Assembly: GCA_963662515.1 (NCBI GenBank)
Contig: OY759675.1
Span: 2,232,001 to 2,296,000, forward strand
DNA: 64,000 bases
From: JAFGDI01 sp963662515
Lineage (GTDB): Bacteria > Planctomycetota > Phycisphaerae > Sedimentisphaerales > SM23-30
Direction of reading: 5' to 3'
In this document: piece by piece, positions 20,405-29,171 of the stretch
Numbering within the stretch: the stretch's first letter is position 1
Layout: each line of letters starts with the position of its first letter
Made by a program: the position numbers and the translations under genes
Notes under the pieces: model-generated
The model's database searches: none
Told to the model about the DNA's origin: nothing
The model's input: the letters and a program-made list of their open reading frames with translations, nothing else

Positions 20405-20962
20405 ATGGCAAAATATATAATATCAGTGACGGCTAAGGATACCAGTGGGATCATTGCAGGAGTTAGCGCAGCTCTACTTAAAATGCAGGGTAATATCCAC
20501 GCTGCAAGTCAAACAGTACATCAAGGCTATTTTGCCATGATACTGCTGTGCGAATTCACTGACGAGCACAATGTTGATACTATTACCAATAAGATCCATA
20601 AGCAATTTGATTTTGATGTTCATGTTTATGTTACTCCATATGATGATCAGAATACCGGCCAGTCTTCTGATGGAGACCATTATATAGTCACTATACTCGG
20701 CCCCGACAAACCAGGTATTCTTAATGAAGTCACCACGCTTATGGCTGCCAGAAATATAAATGTTGAAGACCTGTATTGCTACATCAATCCCAAAGGCGAA
20801 TTTGTAGTAATACTTCAAGTAAGTATTGCTGACCAGAGAGCTTTTGGCGTCATTCAGCGTCAACTTGAAGATATTGGCTCCCAAATGGGGCTTATGGTCA
20901 ATATGCAGCACGAAGATATTTTCATCGCCACTAACGAACTAAATCTCAGAAGAAAGAAATAA
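20405..20962 (+). CDS. Tandem ACT-domain protein (GcvR / UPF0237 type)
   Basis: Probable amino-acid-sensing regulatory protein. It holds two ACT domains (about residues 3-85 and 92-175), with the typical D-x-x-G-I-x-x motif (AKDTSGIIAGVSAAL, then GPDKPGILNEVTTL). The frame is open from 20270, but residues before the ATG at 20405 look unlike the family. That internal ATG, preceded by AGGAAA, gives a 185-aa protein that starts directly with the first ACT strand. Family members are usually about 90 aa with one ACT domain or about 180 with two. The gene pairs with the PFL/DUF711 gene 125 bp downstream, a conserved pairing in many bacteria and archaea. Confidence 0.85.
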   Translation: MAKYIISVTAKDTSGIIAGVSAALLKMQGNIHAASQTVHQGYFAMILLCEFTDEHNVDTITNKIHKQFDFDVHVYVTPYDDQNTGQSSDGDHYIVTILGPDKPGILNEVTTLMAARNINVEDLYCYINPKGEFVVILQVSIADQRAFGVIQRQLEDIGSQMGLMVNMQHEDIFIATNELNLRRKK

Positions 20963-21087
20963 TAGCTTTTACATAAATGGAACAATATTTCCATCCATAG
21001 CTTTTATCTGGAAATAGAATTCGTCTGTGTTGCTGTTTAAGCTAATCTCTCTATTCTGTATTCCCTTTATTATGAGGAACTTGCAAA

Positions 21088-22458
21088 ATGTTAAGAACCG
21101 AAGATATTCTCTCTACTATTCGTATGCTCCAGACCGAACATCTTGATGTCAGAGCCGTAACCATCGGCATAGACCTCAATGATTGTGCCGGACCAGATAT
21201 TGATTATGTCTGCACAAAAGTCAGAAAGAAAATATTAAGTCGTGTAAGCGATCTAGTCAAGGTATGCGATCAGGTTGGCGGAAAATACAAGATACCGGTA
21301 GTTAACAAACGACTGGCTATCTCTCCTGCCAGCAACCTGCTGGAAGGCCACAAGCCTGCCGATGCTCTCAAGCTGGCCATAACTCTTGATGAAGTTGTTG
21401 CGGAGATAGGTGTTGACCTCGTAGGTGGTTTTAGCGCCCTGGTTGAAAGAGGCAAGACCCCCGGTCAGGACATTGTAATTAAGTCTCTCCCGGAAGTGCT
21501 CAGCGTCACTAAACGAGTCTGCTCTTCGATTAATGTTGCTACAACCAAAACTGGCATAAATATGAATGTCGTTGCTGAACTGGGACATGTCATTAAAGAT
21601 ATTGCCGCCGCCACTGCCCAACAAAAGGGATTTGGCTGTGCTAAATTGGTTGTCTTTGCTAATATCCCTTCTGATAACCCTTTTATGGCCGGTGCATATA
21701 TGGGCAGCGGCCAGGGTGATTGTGTCCTGAATATCGGTGTCAGCGGCCCTGGAGTAGTTAAATCTGCCGTCGAAAGAGCCGTCGCCAGCGGCAAAAAAAC
21801 CTTGGACGAATTGGCCGAACAGATCAAACTTACTGCCTTTAGGGTCACCCGTGTTGGTGAACTTATCGGCAGAGAAGTAGCTGAGGTACTGGGGGTTAGA
21901 TTTGGCATTGTTGACCTGTCATTAGCCCCAACACCAGCTGTTGGCGATAGTATCGGTGAAATATTTAATGCCATGGGCATTAAAGCCGTCGGTGCCCCAG
22001 GCAGTACTGCTGCTCTGGCAATGTTAAATGATGCGGTTAAAAAAGGCGGCTTATTTGCCAGTAGCTCTTGCGGCGGGTTAAGTGGTGCTTTTATTCCCGT
22101 ACTTGAAGATTCAAATCTGGCTCAGGCTGCCCGCGATGGCTATCTGTCTCTGGCAAAATTAGAAGCCATGACTTGTGTTTGCTCAGTTGGCCTTGACATG
22201 CTTGTTCTGCCGGGCGATATAGCCCCTGAAACACTCAGTGCTATTATTGCCGATGAAATGGCTATTGGCATGATTAATTCCAAAACTACCGCTGCCAGAC
22301 TTATACCTGTACCAGGTGCTAAGCCCGGCGATGAGATTGAATTCGGTGGGCTTTTTGGCGCAGGACCAGTATTAGAGGTTGTTGGCGATGGGCTGTCTAG
22401 TGCCTTCATTCGCCACGGAGGACAAATACCAGCACCAGTACATAGCTTAAGAAATTAA
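21088..22458 (+). CDS. PFL family protein (UPF0210 / DUF711)
   Basis: Conserved 456-aa cytoplasmic protein of the DUF711 family, structurally related to pyruvate formate-lyase-like folds but of unknown reaction. Full length. It starts MLRTEDILSTIRMLQ and contains the Gly-rich runs typical of the family (GPGVVKSAVERA, CGGLSGAFIPVLED). It follows the tandem ACT-domain gene on the same strand and ends in a strong terminator, so the two probably form one unit. The ACT partner suggests control by an amino acid, but this is inference. ATG at 21088 follows TGAGGAACTTGCAAA. Confidence 0.92.
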   Translation: MLRTEDILSTIRMLQTEHLDVRAVTIGIDLNDCAGPDIDYVCTKVRKKILSRVSDLVKVCDQVGGKYKIPVVNKRLAISPASNLLEGHKPADALKLAITLDEVVAEIGVDLVGGFSALVERGKTPGQDIVIKSLPEVLSVTKRVCSSINVATTKTGINMNVVAELGHVIKDIAAATAQQKGFGCAKLVVFANIPSDNPFMAGAYMGSGQGDCVLNIGVSGPGVVKSAVERAVASGKKTLDELAEQIKLTAFRVTRVGELIGREVAEVLGVRFGIVDLSLAPTPAVGDSIGEIFNAMGIKAVGAPGSTAALAMLNDAVKKGGLFASSSCGGLSGAFIPVLEDSNLAQAARDGYLSLAKLEAMTCVCSVGLDMLVLPGDIAPETLSAIIADEMAIGMINSKTTAARLIPVPGAKPGDEIEFGGLFGAGPVLEVVGDGLSSAFIRHGGQIPAPVHSLRN

Positions 22459-22483
22459 ATTCTCATTTATATCAATAAATTAA

Positions 22484-22522
22484 GGCGCAGCAAGTACACA
22501 ATAATTCTTGCTACGCCTTTTT
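22484..22522 (+). terminator. Intrinsic terminator after the PFL gene
   Basis: GGCGCAGCAAG (22484-22494) pairs with CTTGCTACGCC (22507-22517) with one mismatch, followed by TTTTT. Confidence 0.9.
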
Positions 22523-22613
22523 CTTTTTTGAGACATATCGTAGGGCCGCAATTTATATCTTTTTGGCACACACCACCCTCATATTATATGATTTATCATT
22601 CGTCAGGCTGGCA

Positions 22614-23453
22614 TCAATATATTTTAACAAATTGTTTGGTTTGGAATGATTTGTTCCACTTAAATTTCCATAACTCTTCCAAAGGAACTTTCTCTGCATG
22701 GCCATCAACAAAGCTGATATCTATAGCCTTATCATGCCTGTCTGCGCAAAGACGATGCATGGAATAGTTTTCCTCTGAGTTGAAAAAGTTTGAGCTTACC
22801 TTTGTTTCTTCTACCGTTGGCGCTATTGCAATATCTTCCGGCCAGGCATCGAAACGATAGCAATCGAAGAACGCTGGAACATCACCTTTTGCTCTGGTAA
22901 ATGGCCAGTAATACTTATTAACCCGGCTGGACAAACTTGTACCTGAGATAGAACCGTAATAGTCAACTTTTTTAGCGGTCAAGAGCCAGCAATTAATCGA
23001 ATAACTACCATACATAGCACCATTATTTGTAGCACCACTGGAATAAGCCTCAGCATTCAAACCCCACATATCATCAGCTTTACGGGGTCTGGGTAACTCT
23101 TGCTGACCAGGTTCTAAGGGCACTTTTTTTGTCGAAGGGCACTGACCAACTTTCATAATACTATCATTTTCGTTCATGACAGGATTATCCCTGTAGGTCT
23201 TATCTCCAAATATCAAGGCCAACTTTCTGAACCAATGATTTCGACTGTATTCAAAATCAAACAGGTTATCACTATTCTCAGCTGCAAATATAGACAATGC
23301 CTGAGATAACTGAGCCAGATTGCTGCGACAGACTATCTCTCTGGCCTGCTTTCTCGCTTTGCCCAAAGCTGGCATAAGGATTGAAACCAACAACGCTATG
23401 ATCGTTATTACTACTAATAACTCGATAAGGGTAAAAGCCTCTCTTTTTTTCAT
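22614..23453 (-). CDS. Pseudopilin-like protein with prepilin N-terminus and H-x9-DG C-terminus
   Basis: Exported type II secretion/type IV pilin-like protein of 279 aa. It has a prepilin signal (MKKREA, then FTLIELLVVITIIALLV) with cleavage expected before Phe7 and methylation of that residue. The C-terminus carries the H-x9-DG motif (His followed by DKAIDISFV and DG), which marks the large planctomycete/Lentisphaerae family. These occur in dozens of copies per genome and their role is unknown. ATG at 23453 follows TGGAG at good spacing. No secretion machinery genes are nearby, so this is a scattered member. A second, different member lies at 60272-60949. Confidence 0.9.
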   Translation of the reverse strand: MKKREAFTLIELLVVITIIALLVSILMPALGKARKQAREIVCRSNLAQLSQALSIFAAENSDNLFDFEYSRNHWFRKLALIFGDKTYRDNPVMNENDSIMKVGQCPSTKKVPLEPGQQELPRPRKADDMWGLNAEAYSSGATNNGAMYGSYSINCWLLTAKKVDYYGSISGTSLSSRVNKYYWPFTRAKGDVPAFFDCYRFDAWPEDIAIAPTVEETKVSSNFFNSEENYSMHRLCADRHDKAIDISFVDGHAEKVPLEELWKFKWNKSFQTKQFVKIY

Positions 23454-23625
23454 TATGACTCCAGAAAATCATGATATATGTTGCATACAGAAATACGCTT
23501 TGCTGATACAGCTATATAATGATTTCCCTGGAAAATTAGCTCATTTTTTTGAAATAAATATTCAATGCCGGCATATTCTATACCAACCTTTTTAAACTAA
23601 TATCTAATTGCCGGACATTCAATGA

Positions 23626-24225
23626 TCAATGTATGCTGAAAAAGCCAGACTTTTGCGGTTCAGATAGCAGTTTAATTGCCGCTTTAAGCCCCTTTTCATT
23701 CAATGGAAACTTTTCATCAATAAAACAATTAAGGCTCCTTAGAGCTTCCATCTGGTGGGCCCCTTTTTTAAGTACTGCTTTAACTACGCTTTCATATCCA
23801 CAGGAATCGCCAAATTCCAGCAAAGTGCAAGCTGCCGCACAAACAACTAAGGGCTGACGGTCATTAAGACAGTCATAAAGTATTGGAACTGCCGACCTTA
23901 AGTTTAAAGCCAATACTTGCTGGCATGCAACCACCCTCACTGCTGTAGCACAATCATTCAGCCGGGCAATCACAACATTCCCCACTTTGCTGCCGCGGAG
24001 TTCAGATATCGCTATAAGCGCAGCAGCCCTGTAGCTACTGTTACTATCGGCTAAAAGTACCATAAGACGGGTAAAACCCAGCCCTGGACCAATTATTTTG
24101 CCATCGGGTAACTTTATTTGCCGAAAGTCATCACTTATAAGCTCAGTGCTTTCCTGATTGTTCTCAGTGCTCATACTCATAACAGTCTTCAAATTGCCAG
24201 AGACCTCCCCCGGCGTATCTATCAT
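23626..24225 (-). CDS. HEAT-repeat protein
   Basis: 199-aa predicted cytoplasmic protein made largely of helical HEAT/PBS-lyase-like repeats from about residue 50 on (for example SSYRAAALIAISELRGSKV, then ATAVRVVACQQVLALNL, then QPLVVCAAACTLLEFGD). Such repeats usually bind proteins; no catalytic motif is seen. The first ~45 residues are polar and probably disordered. No good ribosome binding site stands before the ATG at 24225. ATGs at codons 16 and 18 are alternatives. Specific role unknown. Confidence 0.7.
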   Translation of the reverse strand: MIDTPGEVSGNLKTVMSMSTENNQESTELISDDFRQIKLPDGKIIGPGLGFTRLMVLLADSNSSYRAAALIAISELRGSKVGNVVIARLNDCATAVRVVACQQVLALNLRSAVPILYDCLNDRQPLVVCAAACTLLEFGDSCGYESVVKAVLKKGAHQMEALRSLNCFIDEKFPLNEKGLKAAIKLLSEPQKSGFFSIH

Positions 24226-24335
24226 ATATAATCTGCAATTTAAACTACCCTATTTTCTATAAATTCACAATTTTAACATAATTATTCTATTCCTTGGCTC
24301 AACAATCTTTACGCAATCGTTATTATCGGTATAAA

Positions 24336-24369
24336 CAAAAAAACCTGCCAAGTAACTAAAATGGCAGGT
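24336..24369 (-). terminator. Intrinsic terminator after aroA
   Basis: ACCTGCCA (24343-24350) and TGGCAGGT (24362-24369) form a perfect 8-bp stem. On the minus strand it is followed by a run of seven T. Confidence 0.92.
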
Positions 24370-24392
24370 CCAGAATATATAAAAGAAGTTAA

Positions 24393-25679
24393 TTACTGAT
24401 GACTTTTAGTCATTTCACCGCCCAATATATTCATTAGGTCAACAAAATTCGGAAAGGTAATAGCCATTGCCTCAGCAGTATTAATAACTGACTCACCATC
24501 CAGAGCCATTGCAGCTAAGGACAATGCCATTACTATACGATGATCGCCATGACCGCAAAGCTCCTTGCATGGCCTGAGTTTACCAGGCCTAATAATAAGA
24601 CCATCAGGCAACTCCTCAGTGTCTGCCCCCAGCTTTGCCAGTTCCTGAGCCATTACCGCTATCCTGTCAGTCTCCTTCATACGAGCCTGAGCTACATTAA
24701 TAAATCTGGTCTCACCCTTAGCAAAGCAGGCTGATACTGCCAAAGCAGGCAATGCATCCGGTATTGCATTCATGTCAACAGTAATGCCCCTAAGCTCTCC
24801 GGGAGTGACTCTGACACCATCAGGGCCAATGGTAATATTTGCTCCCATTTGCCTGAGAATGTCAATTACTGCCTTATCACCTTGTGCATCATTGAAATCC
24901 AGGCCTGTAAGAGTAATATCAGCATCAAGAAAAGCACCGGCACAAAGGAAAAAGGTTGCCGAAGAAAAATCCGCTGCCACTCTATAATCCATTGCTTTAT
25001 ACTTCTGGCCGCCAGGAATGATAAAATGCTGAATATCTGGCGAGGCGGTATAATTAATACCCTGAAGATCAAGATATTTCATAGTTATATGTACATAAGG
25101 CTTTTCGTACAGTAGCGGAACAGTAATTTCACTATCATTTTCTGCCAATGGCAAATGGAAAAGCAAGCTCGACAAATACTGGCTACTCTTACAACTTATC
25201 GATGTTTTACCACCTCGAAGCTTGCCATTTACAATAACAGGAGGCCTGCCATCATTACTAACAGATATACACCGGGCACCTAAGTCGTTAAGGGCTTCTA
25301 GCAATGGCCCCTGAGGGCGAGTCCTTATCTGACTATCACCATCAAGTGTCATTTCCAGTCCGGAAGCCAGCAAAGCCGAAGAGCCAATAGCAAAACGCAT
25401 GGTAGTACCAGAATTACCAACATCTATCCGATCACCGATTGGCTCAGGCCTGCCACCAAAACCGGTAACTTCCCAGTAATCCTTCTCCTGCCTTATCTTT
25501 GCTCCCAATATGCGATAAGACTCAACTGCCGAAATAGTATCAGCAGAATCAAGTGGTGCATATACTTTACTGGTACCACTGGCAAGTGAGGCCATTGCAA
25601 CGCAACGAATAGTATGTGATTTTGAACCAGGCATTGGCACAGAGCCTTTTAAGCTGGACTTTCTTACTTTAAGTAACAT
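24393..25679 (-). CDS. aroA: 3-phosphoshikimate 1-carboxyvinyltransferase (EPSP synthase)
   Basis: Sixth step of the shikimate pathway: joins phosphoenolpyruvate to shikimate 3-phosphate. The 428-aa protein has the usual length and the expected motifs: PGSKSHTIR at the N-terminus, GNSGTTMR (about residues 88-95), and RMKETDRI in the C-terminal half. ATG at 25679 is preceded by TTGGAG. It is the last of four minus-strand genes (pheA, DAHP synthase, coaB, aroA) but is separated from coaB by 273 bp holding a hairpin, so it probably has its own promoter. It ends in a strong terminator. Confidence 0.96.
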   Translation of the reverse strand: MLLKVRKSSLKGSVPMPGSKSHTIRCVAMASLASGTSKVYAPLDSADTISAVESYRILGAKIRQEKDYWEVTGFGGRPEPIGDRIDVGNSGTTMRFAIGSSALLASGLEMTLDGDSQIRTRPQGPLLEALNDLGARCISVSNDGRPPVIVNGKLRGGKTSISCKSSQYLSSLLFHLPLAENDSEITVPLLYEKPYVHITMKYLDLQGINYTASPDIQHFIIPGGQKYKAMDYRVAADFSSATFFLCAGAFLDADITLTGLDFNDAQGDKAVIDILRQMGANITIGPDGVRVTPGELRGITVDMNAIPDALPALAVSACFAKGETRFINVAQARMKETDRIAVMAQELAKLGADTEELPDGLIIRPGKLRPCKELCGHGDHRIVMALSLAAMALDGESVINTAEAMAITFPNFVDLMNILGGEMTKSHQ

Positions 25680-25728
25680 GTTTTCTCCAAAAAACTAATT
25701 TATTAAATAGATATTGCCAACTGGGAGA

Positions 25729-25757
25729 TTGTAACAATTTTCCAATAAGAGTATAAG
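25729..25757 (+). promoter_or_regulatory. Candidate plus-strand promoter in the aroA-coaB gap
   Basis: TTGTAA (25729-25734), a 17-bp spacer, TATAAG (25752-25757). The same -35 hexamer and spacing occur in the cysE promoter of this window. No plus-strand gene follows; an intrinsic terminator does, at 25901-25927. Confidence 0.5.
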
Positions 25758-25763
25758 TGCTTT

Positions 25764-25927
25764 TATATTAAACACTAAAAAACGCTCAGTGATAAATATT
25801 TTAAAATATTTGCCTGACCCGTTTTTATATCTTACTATTCTGTTGTAATTTCTTCATTGCTCCAAAGGACATGTCAGAGTCCTGAAAAAATTCTTTAATT
25901 CCCACCATTTGAGGTGGGTTTTTTTTT
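25764..25927 (+). ncRNA. Candidate small RNA between coaB and aroA (about 165 nt)
   Basis: Between a plausible promoter (25729-25757) and a strong rho-independent terminator (CCCACC 25901-25906, GGTGGG 25913-25918, nine T) there is no open frame. The 3' part also has a small hairpin, AGGAC (25866-25870) with GTCCT (25879-25883). Orientation comes from the T-run, which only works for plus-strand transcription; both flanking genes run on the minus strand. No known RNA family was recognised. The hairpin could instead simply end coaB transcription. Treat as a hypothesis. Confidence 0.4.
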
Positions 25928-25952
25928 GCCATTTCGGATTGAACCTGCCTTT

Positions 25953-26585
25953 TCAACAGCAGAGATTTTCAGCCAATTCTATTATGGTCATGCCAAGTTC
26001 TGATTTAGGGGTATTTTCTCTTATATCCCACTTTTGACTATCTCGTCGAAGTATTTGGATAGTATTATTCTTTTCGCCCAATGCAGAAACATCATTTAAA
26101 ATGATAGCATCAAGATTCTTTTCTTGTAATTTTCTACAAGCATTTTCGCGGGCATTTTCATCTTGCAGGGCAAAGCCAATTAGTTTCTGGCTATTATTTT
26201 TTATCTGCCCTAGCTTAGCAAGGATGTCCATAGTCCTTACCATGTGCAGGTGCATATCGCCGGGCATTTTAACTATCTTGTGATCTGATTTCACTGCCGG
26301 TGTATAATCGGCAACCGCAGCAGTCATTATAACGCAATCGATGCCTGAAAACTCGTCCAGAACAGCTTTTGCCATGTCGGCCGCAGATACTACAGGAATA
26401 AACTTTACCCCATCAGGACGAGACAACTGCACAGGGCCACTAACAAGGGTTACATTGTGCCCCCTGGACACCGCCTGGACAGCGCAGGCATAACCCATCT
26501 GGCCGGTAGAGCCATTTGTAATATACCTAACCGGATCGATATATTCCCTGGTAGGTCCGGCAGTTATCAGGATCCTCATTGGCAT
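25953..26585 (-). CDS. coaB: Stand-alone phosphopantothenate-cysteine ligase (CoaB domain only)
   Basis: Couples 4'-phosphopantothenate to cysteine in coenzyme A synthesis. The 210 aa cover only the CoaB half of the usual bifunctional CoaBC: a nucleotide-binding start (ILITAGPTREYIDPVRYITN), a GFALQ stretch and the mobile-loop region near AVADYTP. In CoaBC this half follows the ~190-aa flavin-binding CoaC decarboxylase domain, which is absent here and not adjacent. It is 12 bp downstream of the DAHP synthase gene, so the two are probably co-transcribed. Split coaB and coaC genes are known in some lineages. The coaD gene of the same pathway lies separately at 60953. Confidence 0.88.
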   Translation of the reverse strand: MPMRILITAGPTREYIDPVRYITNGSTGQMGYACAVQAVSRGHNVTLVSGPVQLSRPDGVKFIPVVSAADMAKAVLDEFSGIDCVIMTAAVADYTPAVKSDHKIVKMPGDMHLHMVRTMDILAKLGQIKNNSQKLIGFALQDENARENACRKLQEKNLDAIILNDVSALGEKNNTIQILRRDSQKWDIRENTPKSELGMTIIELAENLCC

Positions 26586-26597
26586 ATCCTTATCTAG

Positions 26598-27605
26598 TTA
26601 AACCGCTCTGGCTGAAATGATCCTCTTAACCATCGCCATACATTGCTGGAACATGTCGGTGGTCAATGCCTGAGGGCCATCACATTTGGCCCTTTCCGGA
26701 CAGTTATGAACCTCGATCATAAAACCATCAGCACCCGCTGCCATACCGGCTAATGCCAGATCAACCACAAATTCACGATGACCTGCAGCATGAGAAGGGT
26801 CAACAATAACTGGCAAATGCGTATTGCGCTTTGCTGCTATTATCGCACCAACATCAAGGTTGTACCTCAATTCAGGTTCAAAACCAGTACTACCCCTCTC
26901 GCAAAGAATAACATCATGATTACCCTCACTCAAGACATATTCAGCACTCATAAGCCATTCTTTAACCGTATTAGCAGAACCTCTTTTAAGCAAAACTGGC
27001 TTACGGATTTTGCCCACCTCACTAAGCAAAACAAAATTCTGCATATTGCGAGCGCCGATCTGTACTACATCAGCATATTTGGCAACTAATTCAACATTTC
27101 TTGGATCCATTACTTCTGTCACTATCGGCATGCCGAACTCATCGCCACAAGCCCTGAGTATCTTGAGCCCCTCTTCACCCATGCCCTGAAAACTATATGG
27201 GCTGGTTCTTGGCTTAAATGCCCCACCTCGAAGCATATTAGCACCAGCAGCTTTAACCGCAGCCGCCGTAACATGACAGTCTTCAGCTATTTCTATAGCG
27301 CAAGGACCGGCAATAAAGGCAAACTCACCAGCTCCAACTTTAACACCTGCAACATCAATCTGGGTATTACGGTCATGAAGATCACGACTAGCCATTTTAT
27401 ATGGCTTCATTACCGGCACAACCCGCTCAACACATTCAAGTGTATTTAACTGATCAGGTAACGCATCATTTTCTTCACCCATTGCACCAATAATAGTACG
27501 GAACTGGCCTTTTGATACATGAGCCTTCAAGCCGAGCTCATCGAGACGCTCTATTACGCGATCAATGCCAGCCTGATCAGTTCCTGATTTAAGTACTATT
27601 AACAT
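26598..27605 (-). CDS. aroF: 3-deoxy-7-phosphoheptulonate synthase (DAHP synthase, AroF/TM0343 type)
   Basis: First step of the shikimate pathway: condenses phosphoenolpyruvate with erythrose 4-phosphate. 335 aa. An N-terminal ferredoxin-like regulatory domain (about 1-70) precedes a barrel with the family's metal and substrate motifs: AGPCAIE, RGGAFKPRTSPY, VDPSHAAGHR and MIEVH. The N-terminal domain in the Thermotoga relative binds Tyr or Phe for feedback inhibition, so similar control is likely here. ATG at 27605 follows GGAGGAAATAAT. It lies between pheA (88 bp upstream) and coaB (12 bp downstream), consistent with an aromatic amino-acid operon. Confidence 0.95.
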   Translation of the reverse strand: MLIVLKSGTDQAGIDRVIERLDELGLKAHVSKGQFRTIIGAMGEENDALPDQLNTLECVERVVPVMKPYKMASRDLHDRNTQIDVAGVKVGAGEFAFIAGPCAIEIAEDCHVTAAAVKAAGANMLRGGAFKPRTSPYSFQGMGEEGLKILRACGDEFGMPIVTEVMDPRNVELVAKYADVVQIGARNMQNFVLLSEVGKIRKPVLLKRGSANTVKEWLMSAEYVLSEGNHDVILCERGSTGFEPELRYNLDVGAIIAAKRNTHLPVIVDPSHAAGHREFVVDLALAGMAAGADGFMIEVHNCPERAKCDGPQALTTDMFQQCMAMVKRIISARAV

Positions 27606-27693
27606 TATTTCCTCCGCATATTTTAATTTCTGTTAAAATCTTTATTTGGTTGTGTTCTGAGAAAAATCAGATCACAGTATTATATCACACAAA

Positions 27694-28788
27694 TTAATAA
27701 ACTTCCGGGGAAATTGGAAAACTTCCCATAATCGAAAATTGAGTACACTGGCGTGAAGCATGCTCAACCGCACGCTTGACATTTTCATCATCTTTATGCC
27801 CCAAAGCATCAGCAAAGAAAAAATATTCGCTGTTTTTCCTACTACTGGCATGCGACTTAAGATTTGTCAGATTAACATCATTATACCTGAAAGCCTGTAG
27901 AACATCTACTAACGCACCAGCTTTATCCTGAACACTAAAGACCATTGCAGTTTTATCTTTGCCAGTTGGCTTTGGTGAAGTTTTACCTATTACAAAAAAT
28001 CTGGTTACATTATTAGCACGGTCTTCGACATTTTCTACCAGTATCTTTAAACCATATATTTCTGAGGCATGCGTGGAACCTATAGCAGCAGACCCTTCTT
28101 CCTTCAAAACTCTCTGAACTGCAGCTGCCGATGATGCCGCCTGTATCACATCAACACCCGGTAAGGTTGAACTGAGCCAATGACGACACTGATTCAACAC
28201 TTCTGGCTTAGAATATACTCTCTTAACCTGATCTATCGAACAAGCTGCCATTAAATTATGGTGGATAGCAAGATACATTTCCGCACAAATGGTTACATCC
28301 GTATCAGAAAGCATATCTATTGTTTCTATCACTCCTCCGGCAATTGTATTTTCAAATGGTACCAGGCCAAAATCAGCATGGCCTCGAGAAACCTCATTAA
28401 ATACTGAAGCGATATCTGGCAATGGTCCGTACTCAACGCTTTCTCCAAACTTAAGTATGGATGCCTGATGCGAATAACTGCCCTCTGGCCCCAGAAAACC
28501 TATACGAAGCGGACGCTCCAGAAAGAAAGAACCGCTCATCAACTCACGATATACGGCCATAAGACATTTATCAGGCAATGGCCCCTGATTGTTAGCCTTG
28601 ATCTTGTCCAGAACAGCCCTTTCACGATCAGGGGCATATATTGGAGGAGCATTCTTCTCTGTTCTTTTATACTCACCTACCTGAACAACAACCTTGGCCC
28701 TCTCGTTGAGCAAATCAACGATCTGTTTATCAAGTAAGTCTATTTTATTACGAAATTCTACGAGTTTATCCAAAACAAACCCTTTCAT
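27694..28788 (-). CDS. pheA: Bifunctional chorismate mutase / prephenate dehydratase (P-protein)
   Basis: Converts chorismate to prephenate and on to phenylpyruvate, the committed route to phenylalanine. The 364 aa hold a chorismate mutase helical domain (about 5-90), a prephenate dehydratase domain (about 93-275, IGFLGPEGSYSHQA to NVTRFFVIG with the T-R-F motif), and an ACT domain (about 285-360) expected to sense Phe. The ATG at 28788 has no clear ribosome binding site. A TTG at 28773 follows AAAGGG at good spacing and could be the real start, removing five residues. The promoter at 28850-28878 leaves a leader too short for a leader-peptide attenuator. Confidence 0.95.
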   Translation of the reverse strand: MKGFVLDKLVEFRNKIDLLDKQIVDLLNERAKVVVQVGEYKRTEKNAPPIYAPDRERAVLDKIKANNQGPLPDKCLMAVYRELMSGSFFLERPLRIGFLGPEGSYSHQASILKFGESVEYGPLPDIASVFNEVSRGHADFGLVPFENTIAGGVIETIDMLSDTDVTICAEMYLAIHHNLMAACSIDQVKRVYSKPEVLNQCRHWLSSTLPGVDVIQAASSAAAVQRVLKEEGSAAIGSTHASEIYGLKILVENVEDRANNVTRFFVIGKTSPKPTGKDKTAMVFSVQDKAGALVDVLQAFRYNDVNLTNLKSHASSRKNSEYFFFADALGHKDDENVKRAVEHASRQCTQFSIMGSFPISPEVY

Positions 28789-28849
28789 AGCAGTAATTAT
28801 TGTAAGTATTCTGCCATTAATATATCACAAAATACAAAAACAGCACCTC

Positions 28850-28878
28850 ATTTTATTTCATCGCAATGATTATTTCAA
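28850..28878 (-). promoter_or_regulatory. Sigma-70-like promoter of the pheA operon
   Basis: Minus-strand TTGAAA (28873-28878), a 17-bp spacer, TAAAAT (28850-28855). The rest of the 383-bp gap up to fliM (29171) is AT-rich with no gene. A small CGGTT/AACCG hairpin at 29119-29132 follows fliM without a T-run. Confidence 0.6.
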
Positions 28879-29171
28879 ATAAAAATCATGTAAATTACTA
28901 TCAATCAAAGGATAACACCCCAAAAAAACAAAAAAACACTAAGTAGAAACCGACATGCTGATACAAAAAACACTATGATTTAGCAACCATATACTAAAAA
29001 CAAGCCAAATAGTTTATCACTATGACTATATATATAGTTTTTATATACCTATCAATAAAGTAGCAATAATAATTGTTTTCGTAAGATATTTGAAATTCGG
29101 ACAGGTATAATATACATTCGGTTAATAAACCGTTAAGGCAAATTTCAGCTAATTAAGGGGTGTATGCCTGG

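Noticed and set aside
20474..20911. 145-aa minus-strand ORF opposite the ACT-domain gene
   Set aside because: It is a shadow of a clear two-ACT-domain gene and has no domain of its own.
25764..25927. 6S RNA
   Set aside because: Size is close, but the ends do not pair into the long rod with a central bubble that 6S requires.
27606..27693. Attenuator between pheA and the DAHP synthase gene
   Set aside because: Only a weak interrupted stem is present, with no leader ORF rich in aromatic residues.
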